From the NCBI RefSeq assembly GCF_030687835.1, contig NZ_CP117449.1, positions 4,278,001 to 4,342,000 on the forward strand: 64,000 bases of DNA. The letters are read 5' to 3'. Position numbers and translations under genes: made by a program. The notes below the pieces were generated by a model that worked only from the letters and a program-made list of their open reading frames with translations, was not told the origin of the DNA and did no database searches. Shown piece after piece: positions 7,665 to 15,334 of the stretch. The stretch comes from Pseudomonas hefeiensis (GTDB taxonomy: Bacteria > Pseudomonadota > Gammaproteobacteria > Pseudomonadales > Pseudomonadaceae). Every line of letters starts with the position of its first letter. Position 1 is the stretch's first letter.

Positions 7665-7706
7665 AATGCACTGGTTTCCGAGGTTTGTGTAGGAATTTGC
7701 GTCAAT
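7665..7706 (-). repeat. Coding-like 42-bp repeat, copy B
   Basis: Second copy of the element at 4788-4829. Minus-strand reading IDANSYTNLG is preserved although several bases differ. Here it is not attached to an intact gene. Confidence 0.45.
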
Positions 7707-7709
7707 ACC

Positions 7710-7946
7710 CTCGCGGCGCTCGTTCGAGCCTTCATAAGCCGTAGCGAAGGGAAGTGGGGAAACTCACCGCGGAATAACCCACCAGCGGCGAGTTGACTTG
7801 AGCTTGACGCTTATCGTCGCCATAACCCTCTCCAGTGCCGCGACACAATTTTCTGATGCGCGAAAGGTGTCGAAACCTATGAATTGAGAATTCGCGATTC
7901 CACCCACTCGTCTACAATCCAAAACTCTTCCAAAGGACTTGAATCA
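7710..7946. other. Intergenic DNA without recognised features
   Basis: Between repeat copy B and the YceK-like lipoprotein gene I see no credible ORF, tRNA or hairpin. It must hold the promoter of the lipoprotein gene, but no clear -35/-10 pair stands out. Confidence 0.4.
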
Positions 7947-8285
7947 ATGAATTTCAGGTGCATTCTGTTGGTGCTCGCGGTCGCTTCAGCGTCGGGATGC
8001 GGGACGATCAATACGACCTTTCGGGATGAGGCTGTGGCTAGCGGTAAACTGGCTCGCTGGCATTCCCACTGTGACTCGGTTCCACGAATCTATAGCGGTG
8101 CAGTTTTTGATTACTGCACACTGGATGCGGAGCCACGGCAAAACACTGGTTTCAATGGACACCCCGCCCCAGCACTTATTGTACTCGACATGGGCCTCTC
8201 AGCTGTCGCGGACACTCTCTTATTGCCTTACTCCGTCTATTTGCAAAACAAGCACGGCGATATCAGGAAAGCGCGTTTCGAATAG
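7947..8285 (+). CDS. YceK/YidQ-family lipoprotein
   Basis: A 112-residue lipoprotein of the YceK/YidQ (DUF1375) family. The signal sequence ends in SASGC, giving a lipidated Cys near residue 18. The body shows the family pattern: PRIYSGAVFDY, then VLDMGLSAVADTLLLPYSVY near the C-terminus. The ATG at 7947 has AAGGA upstream and gives a normal signal length; the frame extends to 7884 without a better start. Function unknown in general; probably outer-membrane anchored. Confidence 0.85.
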   Translation: MNFRCILLVLAVASASGCGTINTTFRDEAVASGKLARWHSHCDSVPRIYSGAVFDYCTLDAEPRQNTGFNGHPAPALIVLDMGLSAVADTLLLPYSVYLQNKHGDIRKARFE

Positions 8286-8358
8286 CAAGGCAAGCTGGTC
8301 ACGGGCGGACCATTTGGAGCTGTCCCGGCTTCGCATAATTGAGAAAGCGCACCCCGAC

Positions 8359-8704
8359 TTACTTGGGTCGGCGTTCGACCCCGCCGGGCACCTTGTCACA
8401 CCGCATGCAATGCTCACAGTTCAAATGTCGGCAGATCCAGGCTTTTACCCGCAGCCAGTAGGTGACCATGAACAGGTGATGGATGCCGGCCAGAGCCAGG
8501 GCGATGTGCAGCGTCAGCCCGGCAGTGGTCGGGCCGAACAGAACGCTGTCATGCCGGGTAGTGACCACGTACGCGCTGATGGCGATAGCCGAGTAGATTC
8601 AGCTTCCCGAGGATGCCGTCCCTCACCTTGCCACTTACCACGCACCAGAACGCCCATAAGGCGATCATGCCGCAGGCGATGGAGTTGATCAGTTCAAGCT
8701 TCAT
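8359..8704 (-). pseudogene. Frameshifted phage lysis-region membrane gene
   Basis: The ATG at 8704 overlaps the stop of the upstream holin-like gene (ATGA), and its frame reads MKLELINSIACGMIAL... with a membrane helix, then stops early after about 50 codons. Around residue 37, near GILGKLNL, one extra base shifts the reading. The continuation (SAIAISAYVV, then TAGLTLHIALALAGIHHLF and a Cys-rich tail) is in another frame and ends at 8359. Joined, it would be a protein of about 114 residues with three membrane segments. I infer a decayed phage lysis gene; a sequencing error is the alternative. Confidence 0.6.
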
Positions 8705-9030
8705 GGTGGATTGCCTCCCCCGAACCGCTGGCGGATAAATGCCCAGAGGTCAGCGGCTTTGATGGCCCGGGTTATGGCGGCGATGAGTGAGCCACCGAAG
8801 GTGCCCAGGAGGAAACCGACACCGGCAACACTGCGCGGCTCGACCACTCCGAAATAGGAACTAATCAGGCCCGTCAGGTAATGGGCACAGACCGCACCCG
8901 AGAAAATGAAGATCGCCCAGGCCTTTCGGTCTACCAGGTCATCACGGTGCCAGAAACTGACGGCAATCGCGCCAATCAATCCGGCCAGTGCCCAGTCAAG
9001 CTTGTCGAGCAGGCGATGCAGGAATTCCAT
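8701..9030 (-). CDS. Phage holin-like membrane protein
   Basis: A 109-residue protein with about three hydrophobic segments (LAGLIGAIAVSFW, WAIFIFSGAVCAHYLTGLI, SVAGVGFLLGTFGGSLIAAI), short charged ends and a basic C-terminus. This layout is typical of phage class-I/II holins or lysis accessory proteins. It overlaps the next, frameshifted gene by four bases, a tight phage-like arrangement. No endolysin is present nearby, so this is probably a relic of a prophage or pyocin-like lysis cassette. The family call rests on topology and context. Confidence 0.55.
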   Translation of the reverse strand: MEFLHRLLDKLDWALAGLIGAIAVSFWHRDDLVDRKAWAIFIFSGAVCAHYLTGLISSYFGVVEPRSVAGVGFLLGTFGGSLIAAITRAIKAADLWAFIRQRFGGGNPP

Positions 9031-9119
9031 GCGCTTAATTCCGTAGGCATGACTGAATTTGAATCAGCTCCAGCAGCACTCCCAGCTCAGAGCAATGGGT
9101 GTAGTGGAGCCGAAAACGA

Positions 9120-9147
9120 AAAAGCCCCGGCAAATGCCGAGGCTCAT
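9120..9147 (-). terminator. Terminator-like hairpin
   Basis: Stem AGCCcCGGC / GCCGaGGCT with one mismatch; on the minus strand it is followed by a T-run. It lies after the stop of the small gene at 9166. Confidence 0.55.
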
Positions 9148-9165
9148 GAATATGTGGAGATATCT

Positions 9166-9390
9166 TTAAGCTGAGGCCACGACCCCCGCAGTGAGCAAAA
9201 CAATTCCCAAATACCAACCCCAGAGGAACACCTTCGCTTGTGAGTCTTTCCTCGCATAGACGTACACGTAAAAAGGTATGACTAAGCAGAGCATGGCTTG
9301 GGGTAACGAATTTTTTATGGCAACGCAGAAAATGACCAGTTGCATAGCAACCATTAAGCCGAGCCCCGACAGGAGCAAGTACATGACCAT
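9166..9390 (-). CDS. Small hypothetical membrane protein
   Basis: A 74-residue protein with about three membrane segments (VMYLLLSGLGLMVAMQLVIF, AMLCLVIPFYVYVYA, VFLWGWYLGIVLLTAGVVA) separated by short polar loops. It lies in the phage-relic stretch and is followed by a terminator. Family not recognised. Confidence 0.5.
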   Translation of the reverse strand: MVMYLLLSGLGLMVAMQLVIFCVAIKNSLPQAMLCLVIPFYVYVYARKDSQAKVFLWGWYLGIVLLTAGVVASA

Positions 9391-9486
9391 CCGATTACAT
9401 CCATTTGAAATGAGTGGTGAATGTATCGGCGGCCCAATCAGAAACTAAAAGCCCGATAATGCCGGCTCTTTCTCTTTCCATATATG

Positions 9487-9522
9487 CACAAAAAAGCCCG
9501 ACGCAATGGCCGGGCTTTCTGT
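9487..9522. terminator. Hairpin with A/T flanks, copy 1
   Basis: Stem AAGCCCG / CGGGCTT with A-run on the left and T-run on the right; nearly the same loop (acgcaatggc) recurs at 9849. It lies just past the stop of the acidic gene at 9544, so it is its probable terminator. Confidence 0.6.
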
Positions 9523-9543
9523 GAATTCATGCTGTCCAGCAGC

Positions 9544-9759
9544 CTACTTCGCGCCGCCGTTCCCACGATTCGTCTGAGCATCCTGATCAGATCCAGGATT
9601 ACCGGGCGGAGGGTCCCAATCTACGGGCCTCTCGGCCGTGCCCTGCTGAGGCTCTGATTCGGCCTGTTCAAGACCGGAACCATGACTCTCACTTGTATCA
9701 GGCGCATCTTCGTCTGGTCCGGGGTATGGAGCGTCCGGGCCGTTGTTATCGTCCACCAT
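9544..9759 (-). CDS. Short acidic Pro/Gly-rich hypothetical protein
   Basis: A 71-residue protein starting MVDDNNGPDAPYPG, dominated by Asp, Glu, Pro, Gly and Gln, and very likely disordered. The ATG at 9759 has an excellent AAGGAGAG site six bases upstream, stronger than for most genes in this stretch, which argues for real translation. An overlapping start five bases further up in another frame is judged spurious. Function unknown; it has the same style as the protein at 1158-1376. Confidence 0.6.
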   Translation of the reverse strand: MVDDNNGPDAPYPGPDEDAPDTSESHGSGLEQAESEPQQGTAERPVDWDPPPGNPGSDQDAQTNRGNGGAK

Positions 9760-9845
9760 GGCATCTCTCCTTTCTGAGGCGCACATCTGCGCATATACGT
9801 GGGAGAGCCAACTTGGACAGGAAGTGCAACGAACTCGACGAGTGG

Positions 9846-9882
9846 ACGAAAAAAAGCCCGACTCAATGGCCGGGCGTTCTCT
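9846..9882. terminator. Hairpin with A/T flanks, copy 2
   Basis: Stem AGCCCG / CGGGC with loop actcaatggc, nearly identical to 9487-9522. It lies upstream of the acidic gene and downstream of the phage-like ORF at 9954. Confidence 0.5.
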
Positions 9883-9953
9883 GTGGTGTCGCGCTTGAAA
9901 AGCTGAACACGGTGCTATGAAAACAGAGCTATTCCATATGGACAACTCTTTTT

Positions 9954-10100
9954 TCAAGCTGCCTCCCTCATCCGCTCCAAGACGCAATCCACCCAGGCAA
10001 CGCCGGCCTTGATCAGCTCCCGGGCCTTGCCTTCGCTCATGCCGTATTGGCGGTCGACTCGCACCGCGGCCCACTTAGCGCCGTAGTACAGCCAGATCAT
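9954..10100 (-). pseudogene. Truncated phage-like helix-turn-helix ORF
   Basis: A 48-codon minus-strand ORF reading IWLYYGAKWAAVRVDRQYGM then SEGKARELIKAGVAWVD. It looks like the C-terminal part of a phage regulatory or antiterminator-like protein, with a helical DNA-binding pattern. It has no ribosome-binding site. Its 5' side is cut seven bases upstream by the inverted-repeat element at 10107. I infer a gene truncated by that insertion; the family call is tentative. Confidence 0.45.
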
Positions 10101-10106
10101 GTCGGG

Positions 10107-10211
10107 AAAAGGGGACAGATTTATTTTCTAGCCGGCTGCCAGTTGATCCAAGCGAATCCATTCGATGAAAACTCTCAGCGCAGCGAAGTAAAAATAAATC
10201 TGTCCCCTTTT
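10107..10211. mobile_element. Miniature inverted-repeat element (RAYT/REP-type ends)
   Basis: A 105-bp element bounded by perfect 21-bp inverted repeats (10107-10127 and 10191-10211) whose core is GGGGACAGATTTATTTT. This end sequence recurs widely in bacteria beside REP-associated tyrosine transposase genes. The interior has no ORF, so it would be non-autonomous. No transposase gene is in the window, and I see no target-site duplication. Confidence 0.75.
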
Positions 10212-10229
10212 CTGCAACTCGAATAGCCA

Positions 10230-10760
10230 CTATCCGACTTGATCGATCAGACGCTGTGTGTTGCGAGCCGTCAAAGTTTTCAGCCCTTCCAAGTCGATAT
10301 CGCTCTCGATGACATTCGGGACGATGGTGCGTTGACGTACCAGGGAATCATTCATCGCCGCGACCGAGCGCGCCTTCGCTACAGCACGAAGCAGCGTATT
10401 GAACTCTTTTTCGCGCCCGACCGGAGTGCCAACTTCACGGAGCTTCTTTTCTGCAAACCTCAGGTTATCTGCGATCAGGCCAAAAGGGTGGCCTTCCAGA
10501 TAGCGTTCGGGAACGTCTTCCGCGCACAAAATCTTGGTGCATTTACTCATGTCGGTTTCGAGCTTGCTCAGATCGGCAACAACACGTTTCACAAGATCCT
10601 GCACATTCGCCTGGATCCGCTTCGCTGTTGCAGCTGACTGCTTGGCTGGCACTACATCAGCAAATGCCATTTGATCAGTCATGACCATGCATGCCGCAAC
10701 CATAGTCATGGCGATGGAAGGCCCCGACCAAGAGCCTTTGCTTTGAGCTGCTACTGTCAT
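10230..10760 (-). CDS. Hypothetical exported protein
   Basis: A 176-residue protein with a signal-like N-terminus (hydrophobic PSIAMTMVAACMVMTD, then an AFA cleavage site before DVVPAK). The mature part is mainly helical: a long charged segment ATAKRIQANVQDLVKRVVAD, two cysteines four residues apart (CTKILC) that could form a disulfide, and a C-terminal LKTLTARNTQRLIDQ helix. It is probably periplasmic. It lies at the end of the accessory stretch, is transcribed toward the inverted-repeat element, and has no evident operon partner. Family not recognised. Confidence 0.6.
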   Translation of the reverse strand: MTVAAQSKGSWSGPSIAMTMVAACMVMTDQMAFADVVPAKQSAATAKRIQANVQDLVKRVVADLSKLETDMSKCTKILCAEDVPERYLEGHPFGLIADNLRFAEKKLREVGTPVGREKEFNTLLRAVAKARSVAAMNDSLVRQRTIVPNVIESDIDLEGLKTLTARNTQRLIDQVG

Positions 10761-10992
10761 AACGTCACCAAACCTACCGAATTGCTCAAATACTATACAG
10801 TGAATTCAAGGTTCGATGTATGGCCCCGAGCAGCCACCGATACGCCTATCCACCGGCTTACCAAACCTCTTCCTTGATAACGTTCAGAGCGTAGCGCGAT
10901 AAAAAGCCTTCGACGATAGGCTTGGGACCAGATTAGTGCCTTTGAAGAGATTTTCAGAAACCTCCTACGTCGCAGCTTTGCAAACCCAAACG

Positions 10993-11025
10993 CAAAAAAG
11001 GGCCAACCTTTCGGTTGACCCTTCT
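10993..11025 (-). terminator. Terminator of tRNA-Val(GAC)
   Basis: Stem AGGG-CCAACC / GGTTGA-CCCT around 11000-11022 with an A-run on the left, i.e. a T-run at the 3' end on the minus strand. Confidence 0.65.
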
Positions 11026-11052
11026 AGACCGCCCAGCAGAGCGGATTTTGTT

Positions 11053-11129
11053 TGGTAGGCGCGATTGGACTCGAACCAACGACCCCCACCATGTCAAGGT
11101 GGTGCTCTAACCAACTGAGCTACGTGCCT
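11053..11129 (-). tRNA. tRNA-Val (anticodon GAC)
   Basis: A 77-base cloverleaf with encoded CCA. The anticodon stem CCACC/GGTGG encloses TTGACAT, so the anticodon is GAC; the T-arm has GGTTCGAGTCC. It lies at the right border of the accessory stretch, which makes it a possible integration landmark, although no attachment-site duplication was seen. Confidence 0.95.
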
Positions 11130-11312
11130 GCTGTGAGGCGGCATTCTACGGAATTCCGAAGGGGTGTCAATACCTTTTTTTCACCTAACCCTATGAATAT
11201 GCAAAATATTTAATTTCGCCAATGCGGCGAAGATTTGGCGGTGGCTGGCGGCTGATTTTTATCTCGGGTAGGATCGGCGCATTCGTAAAAAATATAAAAC
11301 AGAGGTTGCAGA

Positions 11313-12596
11313 ATGGCGAACACACCGTATCCAGAGTCTTATTACGCCGCGTCGGCCAATCCGGTTCCAGCTCGCCCTGCCCTGCAGGATGATGTCGAAA
11401 CGGATGTTTGCGTGATCGGCGCTGGTTACACCGGCCTGTCCTCTGCGCTGTTTCTGCTGGAGCACGGTTTCAAGGTCACGGTGCTTGAGGCGGCGAAGGT
11501 GGGTTTTGGTGCTTCGGGGCGCAATGGCGGGCAGATCGTTAACAGTTATAGCCGCGACATTGATGTGATCGAGCGTAGCGTTGGCCCTCAGCAGGCGCAG
11601 TTGCTGGGCAACATGGCGTTCGAGGGTGGGCGGATTATTCGCGAGCGGGTGGCGAAGTATCAGATTCAGTGTGATTTGAAGGATGGCGGGGTGTTCGCCG
11701 CCCTTACCGCCAAGCAAATGGGCCATCTGGAGTCGCAGAAGCGTTTGTGGGAGCGTTTCGGCCATACCCAGCTGGAGTTGCTGGATCAGCGTCGGATCCG
11801 CGAGGTGGTGGCCTGCGAGGAGTATGTAGGCGGAATGCTGGACATGAGCGGTGGGCATATTCATCCGCTCAACCTGGCATTGGGCGAAGCGGCGGCTGTG
11901 GAGTCCCTTGGCGGGGTGATTTATGAACAATCGCCAGCGGTGCGCATCGAGCGTGGTGCCAACCCGGTTGTGCATACGCCGCAGGGTAAGGTCAGGGCCA
12001 AGTTCATCATCGTGGCCGGCAATGCTTATCTGGGCAATCTGGTGCCGGAGCTGGCGGCCAAGTCCATGCCTTGCGGCACCCAGGTGATTGCCACCGAGCC
12101 GTTGGGGGAGGAGCTGGCTCGCAGCCTGCTGCCTCAGGATTATTGCGTTGAGGACTGCAACTACTTGCTCGATTACTACCGACTGACGGGCGACAAGCGC
12201 CTGATTTTCGGCGGCGGCGTGGTGTATGGCGCGAGGGATCCGGCGAACATTGAAGCGATCATTCGTCCGAAGATGCTCAAGGCCTTCCCGCAGCTCAAAG
12301 ACGTGAAGATCGATTACGCCTGGACCGGAAATTTCCTGCTGACGCTGTCGCGTCTTCCGCAGGTCGGGCGCCTGGGGGATAACATTTACTATTCCCAGGG
12401 CTGCAGCGGCCATGGCGTGACGTATACGCACCTGGCGGGCAAGGTCCTGGCTGAGGCGCTGCGTGGTCAGGCTGAGCGTTTTGATGCGTTTGCGGACCTG
12501 CCGCACTACCCTTTCCCTGGTGGTCAGCTGTTGCGTACGCCGTTCGCGGCGATGGGGGCTTGGTATTACGGGCTGCGGGATAAATTGGGGTTCTGA
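11313..12596 (+). CDS. puuB: FAD-dependent gamma-glutamylputrescine oxidase-like
   Basis: A 427-residue DAO-family flavoprotein that probably oxidises gamma-glutamylputrescine in putrescine breakdown. The N-terminal dinucleotide-binding fold has VCVIGAGYTGLSSALFLLEHG, then VLEAAKVGFGASGRNGGQI, the hallmark of this group. The C-terminal FAD contact YYSQGCSGHGVTYTHLAGK is also typical. The start at 11313 follows a purine-rich GAGGT site. The gene stands alone, without the other puu genes, so the exact amine substrate is inferred from similarity to PuuB-like and OrdL-like oxidases. Confidence 0.82.
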   Translation: MANTPYPESYYAASANPVPARPALQDDVETDVCVIGAGYTGLSSALFLLEHGFKVTVLEAAKVGFGASGRNGGQIVNSYSRDIDVIERSVGPQQAQLLGNMAFEGGRIIRERVAKYQIQCDLKDGGVFAALTAKQMGHLESQKRLWERFGHTQLELLDQRRIREVVACEEYVGGMLDMSGGHIHPLNLALGEAAAVESLGGVIYEQSPAVRIERGANPVVHTPQGKVRAKFIIVAGNAYLGNLVPELAAKSMPCGTQVIATEPLGEELARSLLPQDYCVEDCNYLLDYYRLTGDKRLIFGGGVVYGARDPANIEAIIRPKMLKAFPQLKDVKIDYAWTGNFLLTLSRLPQVGRLGDNIYYSQGCSGHGVTYTHLAGKVLAEALRGQAERFDAFADLPHYPFPGGQLLRTPFAAMGAWYYGLRDKLGF

Positions 12597-12604
12597 GAAC
12601 GACA

Positions 12605-12680
12605 ACACATCACCAAAGGGCTGCTTCGCAGCCCAACGGGGATAAATCCCCTCGCCACAAGCAAGCTTCCTCGCCACGGG
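12605..12680. repeat. Half of a GGGGATAAATCCCC-type intergenic repeat
   Basis: The string ACGGGGATAAATCCCCTCGCC after a hairpin (GGGCTGCTTCGCAGCCC) matches the right arm of the large inverted repeat at 36483-36598. It is a single arm here and lies between the oxidase gene and the tRNA cluster. Confidence 0.6.
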
Positions 12681-12715
12681 CTTGTTCCAACCTTTCAGTG
12701 TCCTTATCCCGAAAA

Positions 12716-12746
12716 CAAAAAACCCCGGTCTTTCGACCAGGGTCTT
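12716..12746 (-). terminator. Terminator of the tRNA-Asp/Val cluster
   Basis: Stem ACCCcGGTC / GACCaGGGT with a TTTC loop and an A-run on the left; it is downstream of the tRNA genes on the minus strand. Confidence 0.65.
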
Positions 12747-12818
12747 TGCTATCGACTAGAAGTAGCTTCGCAGCTTGCTTCTTAGCTTCAAGGCGTTCAG
12801 TGGGCCTCGAAGCAGATA

Positions 12819-12895
12819 TGGCGCAGCGGACGGGACTCGAACCCGCGACCCCCGGCGTGACAGGCCGGTATTCTAACCGACTGAACTACCGCTGC
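12819..12895 (-). tRNA. tRNA-Asp (anticodon GTC), copy 2
   Basis: A 77-base cloverleaf with acceptor GCAGCGG/CCGCTGC and encoded CCA; the anticodon loop CTGTCAC gives GTC. Its sequence appears identical to the copy at 12985-13061. Confidence 0.96.
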
Positions 12896-12984
12896 GTATC
12901 GCTGTGGACTTGCGTCCAGTTAACTCGTCTGATCTAAACCCTTGGGTTTGGATCTCGAACCAGGCGAACCTGCTTCGGAAAATA

Positions 12985-13061
12985 TGGCGCAGCGGACGGG
13001 ACTCGAACCCGCGACCCCCGGCGTGACAGGCCGGTATTCTAACCGACTGAACTACCGCTGC
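12985..13061 (-). tRNA. tRNA-Asp (anticodon GTC), copy 1
   Basis: Tandem copy of the tRNA at 12819, 89 bases upstream of it in the transcript. It has the same acceptor, anticodon and T-arm sequences and an encoded CCA. Confidence 0.96.
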
Positions 13062-13119
13062 GCGTCGGTGGAGGCTTTTGACAGCTTCCGTCTTGCTTTC
13101 GCAAAACTCTCGTAAAACA

Positions 13120-13195
13120 TGGTGGGTGATGACGGGATCGAACCGCCGACATTCTGCTTGTAAGGCAGACGCTCTCCCAGCTGAGCTAATCACCC
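13120..13195 (-). tRNA. tRNA-Val (anticodon TAC)
   Basis: A 76-base cloverleaf: acceptor GGGTGAT/ATCACCC, anticodon loop CTTACAA giving TAC, T-arm GGTTCGATCCC and encoded CCA. It is first in the cluster with two tRNA-Asp genes. Confidence 0.96.
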
Positions 13196-13297
13196 TTTGC
13201 TTCGTTGAGGCCGCGAAATTTACGCAGGTACCGAAGCTAAGTCAATAGCAGGGTTGAAGTTTTTTCAAAACAGTTCAAGCGGCACGCACAACCGCTC

Positions 13298-14071
13298 TCA
13301 CTCATAAATCATTTTCTTGGTCATGCCGCCATCCACCACGAACTCCTGGCCCGTGACAAAACCGGCATTGCGCGACAGCAACCAGGCCACCATCGCCGCC
13401 ACGTCCTCCACCGTGCCTACCCTGCCCGCTGGATGCTGGGCATGATCGGCGTCGGTCAGCGGTTGGGCACGACGCTGGGACGGGTCCCGTGCGTCGATCC
13501 AGCCGGGGCTGACAGCATTGACCCGGATTTCCGGCCCTAGGCTGATCGCCAAGGCATGGGTCAGGGCGAGCAAGCCACCCTTGCTCGCTGCGTAGGCTTC
13601 GGTGTCAGGTTCCGATTGCGCAGCGCGGGTCGAGGCCAGGTTGACGATGGCGCCATTGTGAGCACGCAGGTAAGGCGCGCAGTGCTTGGCCAGCAGCATC
13701 GGTCCGCCAAGGTTCACCGCCAGGACCCGATTCCAGTAGGCCAGGTCCAGACTTTCCAGGGTGATGTTGTGCGGGTCGGCAATGGCCGCATTGCACACCA
13801 GCGCGTCGAGCCGGCCGAACTGGCCCAACACTTCGGCAATGCCCGTGGCGACTTGCGACTCGTCTGCCACGTCCATGGTGATGAACCAGGCGTTATCCCC
13901 CAGGGTCTTGGCGACCTTGGAGCCGCGTTCGCGATCCAGGTCAGTCAGAACCACCTGCCAACCCTCACAGATCAGCCAGGTGGCAATGCCCAGGCCGATA
14001 CCCCGCGCGGCGCCCGTCACCAGAGCGACCCGACCATGAGTGCCGCTGGGCGGCGTTGCCAGCTCGATCAC
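13298..14071 (-). CDS. Short-chain dehydrogenase/reductase
   Basis: A 257-residue classical SDR. The cofactor motif [10 protein letters not shown] is near residues 20-29, followed by an acidic residue after strand 2 (LTDLDRERG) that favours NAD(H). CNAAI, the catalytic Ser in IVNLAST, and YAASKGG with the catalytic Tyr and Lys are all present; the C-terminus has the usual VDGGM. It overlaps the end of metZ by four bases (ATGA), so the two are cotranscribed. Substrate unknown; the link to methionine synthesis is positional only. Confidence 0.9.
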   Translation of the reverse strand: MIELATPPSGTHGRVALVTGAARGIGLGIATWLICEGWQVVLTDLDRERGSKVAKTLGDNAWFITMDVADESQVATGIAEVLGQFGRLDALVCNAAIADPHNITLESLDLAYWNRVLAVNLGGPMLLAKHCAPYLRAHNGAIVNLASTRAAQSEPDTEAYAASKGGLLALTHALAISLGPEIRVNAVSPGWIDARDPSQRRAQPLTDADHAQHPAGRVGTVEDVAAMVAWLLSRNAGFVTGQEFVVDGGMTKKMIYE

Positions 14072-15279
14072 AAGGCCGCCAACCCACGGGCCAGGTCGGC
14101 TTGCAGGTCGGCGACGTCTTCGAGGCCGACCGCTACACGGATCAGGCTGTCGCGGATGCCCGCGGCTTCACGCTCCTGGGGCGCCAGGCGACCGTGGGAG
14201 GTAGTGCTCGGGTGAGTGATGGTGGTTTTGCTGTCACCCAGGTTGGCGGTGATGGAAATCAACCGGGTTGCGTCGATGAAGCGCCAGGCGCCCTCCTTGC
14301 CCCCTTTGACTTCGAAACTCACCACCGCACCGAAACCCCGCTGTTGACGCGCGGCCAGGTCATGTTGCGGATGGCTCTTGAGGCCGGCGTAGTGCACTTT
14401 CTCGATGCCGTCCTGCTGTTCCAGCCACTCGGCCAGGACCTGAGCGTTGGCGCAATGGGCTTTCATACGCAGGCCGAGGGTTTCCAGGCCTTTGAGGAAG
14501 ATCCAGGCGTTGAATGGGCTGAGGGTTGGCCCGGCGGTGCGCAGGAAGCCCACCACTTCTTTCATCTGCTCGCCACGACCAGCCACCACGCCGCCCATGC
14601 AACGACCCTGGCCGTCGATGAACTTGGTCGCCGAATGCACCACCACGTCGGCACCCAACTTCAGCGGCTGTTGCAGCGCCGGTGTGCAGAAGCAGTTATC
14701 GACCACCAGCATGGCGCCCTTGGCGTGGGCGATTTCCGCCAGCGCGGCGATGTCCACCAACTCGGCCAAGGGGTTGGACGGCGACTCGACAAATAGCAGC
14801 TTGGTGTTGGCCTTGATTGCCGCATCCCAGCCGGATAACTCCGCCAGGGGCACGTAATCGACTTCCACGCCGAAGCGTTTGAAGTACTTTTCGAACAGGC
14901 TGATGGTCGAACCGAAGACGCTGCGCGACACCAGCACGTGGTCGCCAGCGCTGCAAAAGCTCATGACCACAGCCATGATTGCCGCCATGCCGGTGGCGGT
15001 AGCCACAGCCTGCTCGGCACCTTCCAGGGCGGCGATGCGCTCTTCGAAAGCCCGCACGGTGGGGTTGGTGTAGCGTGAGTAGACGTTGCCCGGCACCTCG
15101 CCGGCAAACCGTGCCGCCGCATCGGCAGCGGTGCGGAACACGTAGCTGGACGTGAAGAACATCGGCTCGCCGTGCTCGGCTTCCGGCGTGCGATGCTGAC
15201 CGGCGCGGACCGCCAGGGTATCGAACGCTACGCCTTCAAGGTCGCTGTCCAGCCGACCGGCATCCCAATCCTGACTCAT
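14068..15279 (-). CDS. metZ: O-succinylhomoserine sulfhydrylase
   Basis: A 403-residue PLP enzyme of the Cys/Met metabolism family; in pseudomonads it makes homocysteine directly from O-succinylhomoserine and sulfide. Motifs: [29 protein letters not shown], and the PLP lysine in [12 protein letters not shown]. The start at 15279 has AGGAG upstream. Its place directly after purF and before an SDR gene is typical of Pseudomonas. Cystathionine gamma-synthase-like activity is the alternative, but context favours MetZ. Confidence 0.93.
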   Translation of the reverse strand: MSQDWDAGRLDSDLEGVAFDTLAVRAGQHRTPEAEHGEPMFFTSSYVFRTAADAAARFAGEVPGNVYSRYTNPTVRAFEERIAALEGAEQAVATATGMAAIMAVVMSFCSAGDHVLVSRSVFGSTISLFEKYFKRFGVEVDYVPLAELSGWDAAIKANTKLLFVESPSNPLAELVDIAALAEIAHAKGAMLVVDNCFCTPALQQPLKLGADVVVHSATKFIDGQGRCMGGVVAGRGEQMKEVVGFLRTAGPTLSPFNAWIFLKGLETLGLRMKAHCANAQVLAEWLEQQDGIEKVHYAGLKSHPQHDLAARQQRGFGAVVSFEVKGGKEGAWRFIDATRLISITANLGDSKTTITHPSTTSHGRLAPQEREAAGIRDSLIRVAVGLEDVADLQADLARGLAAL

Positions 15280-15300
15280 GCTGTCGCTCCTGTAGTCATT

Positions 15301-15333
15301 AAACGCAAACCGGCCCCTCAGGGCCGGTTTTCA
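15301..15333 (-). terminator. Terminator between purF and metZ
   Basis: A 9-bp perfect stem AACCGGCCC / GGGCCGGTT (15308-15316, 15321-15329), two bases after the purF stop. Confidence 0.7.
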
Positions 15334-15334
15334 C

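Noticed and set aside
11259..12677. 472-codon minus-strand frame opposite the oxidase gene
   Set aside because: The plus-strand frame has clear FAD-binding motifs; the antisense frame is rich in His, Arg and Gln, typical of shadows.
15280..15334. Riboswitch (SAM or PRPP type) before metZ
   Set aside because: The space holds only the purF terminator and a normal ribosome-binding site; no conserved aptamer elements are visible.
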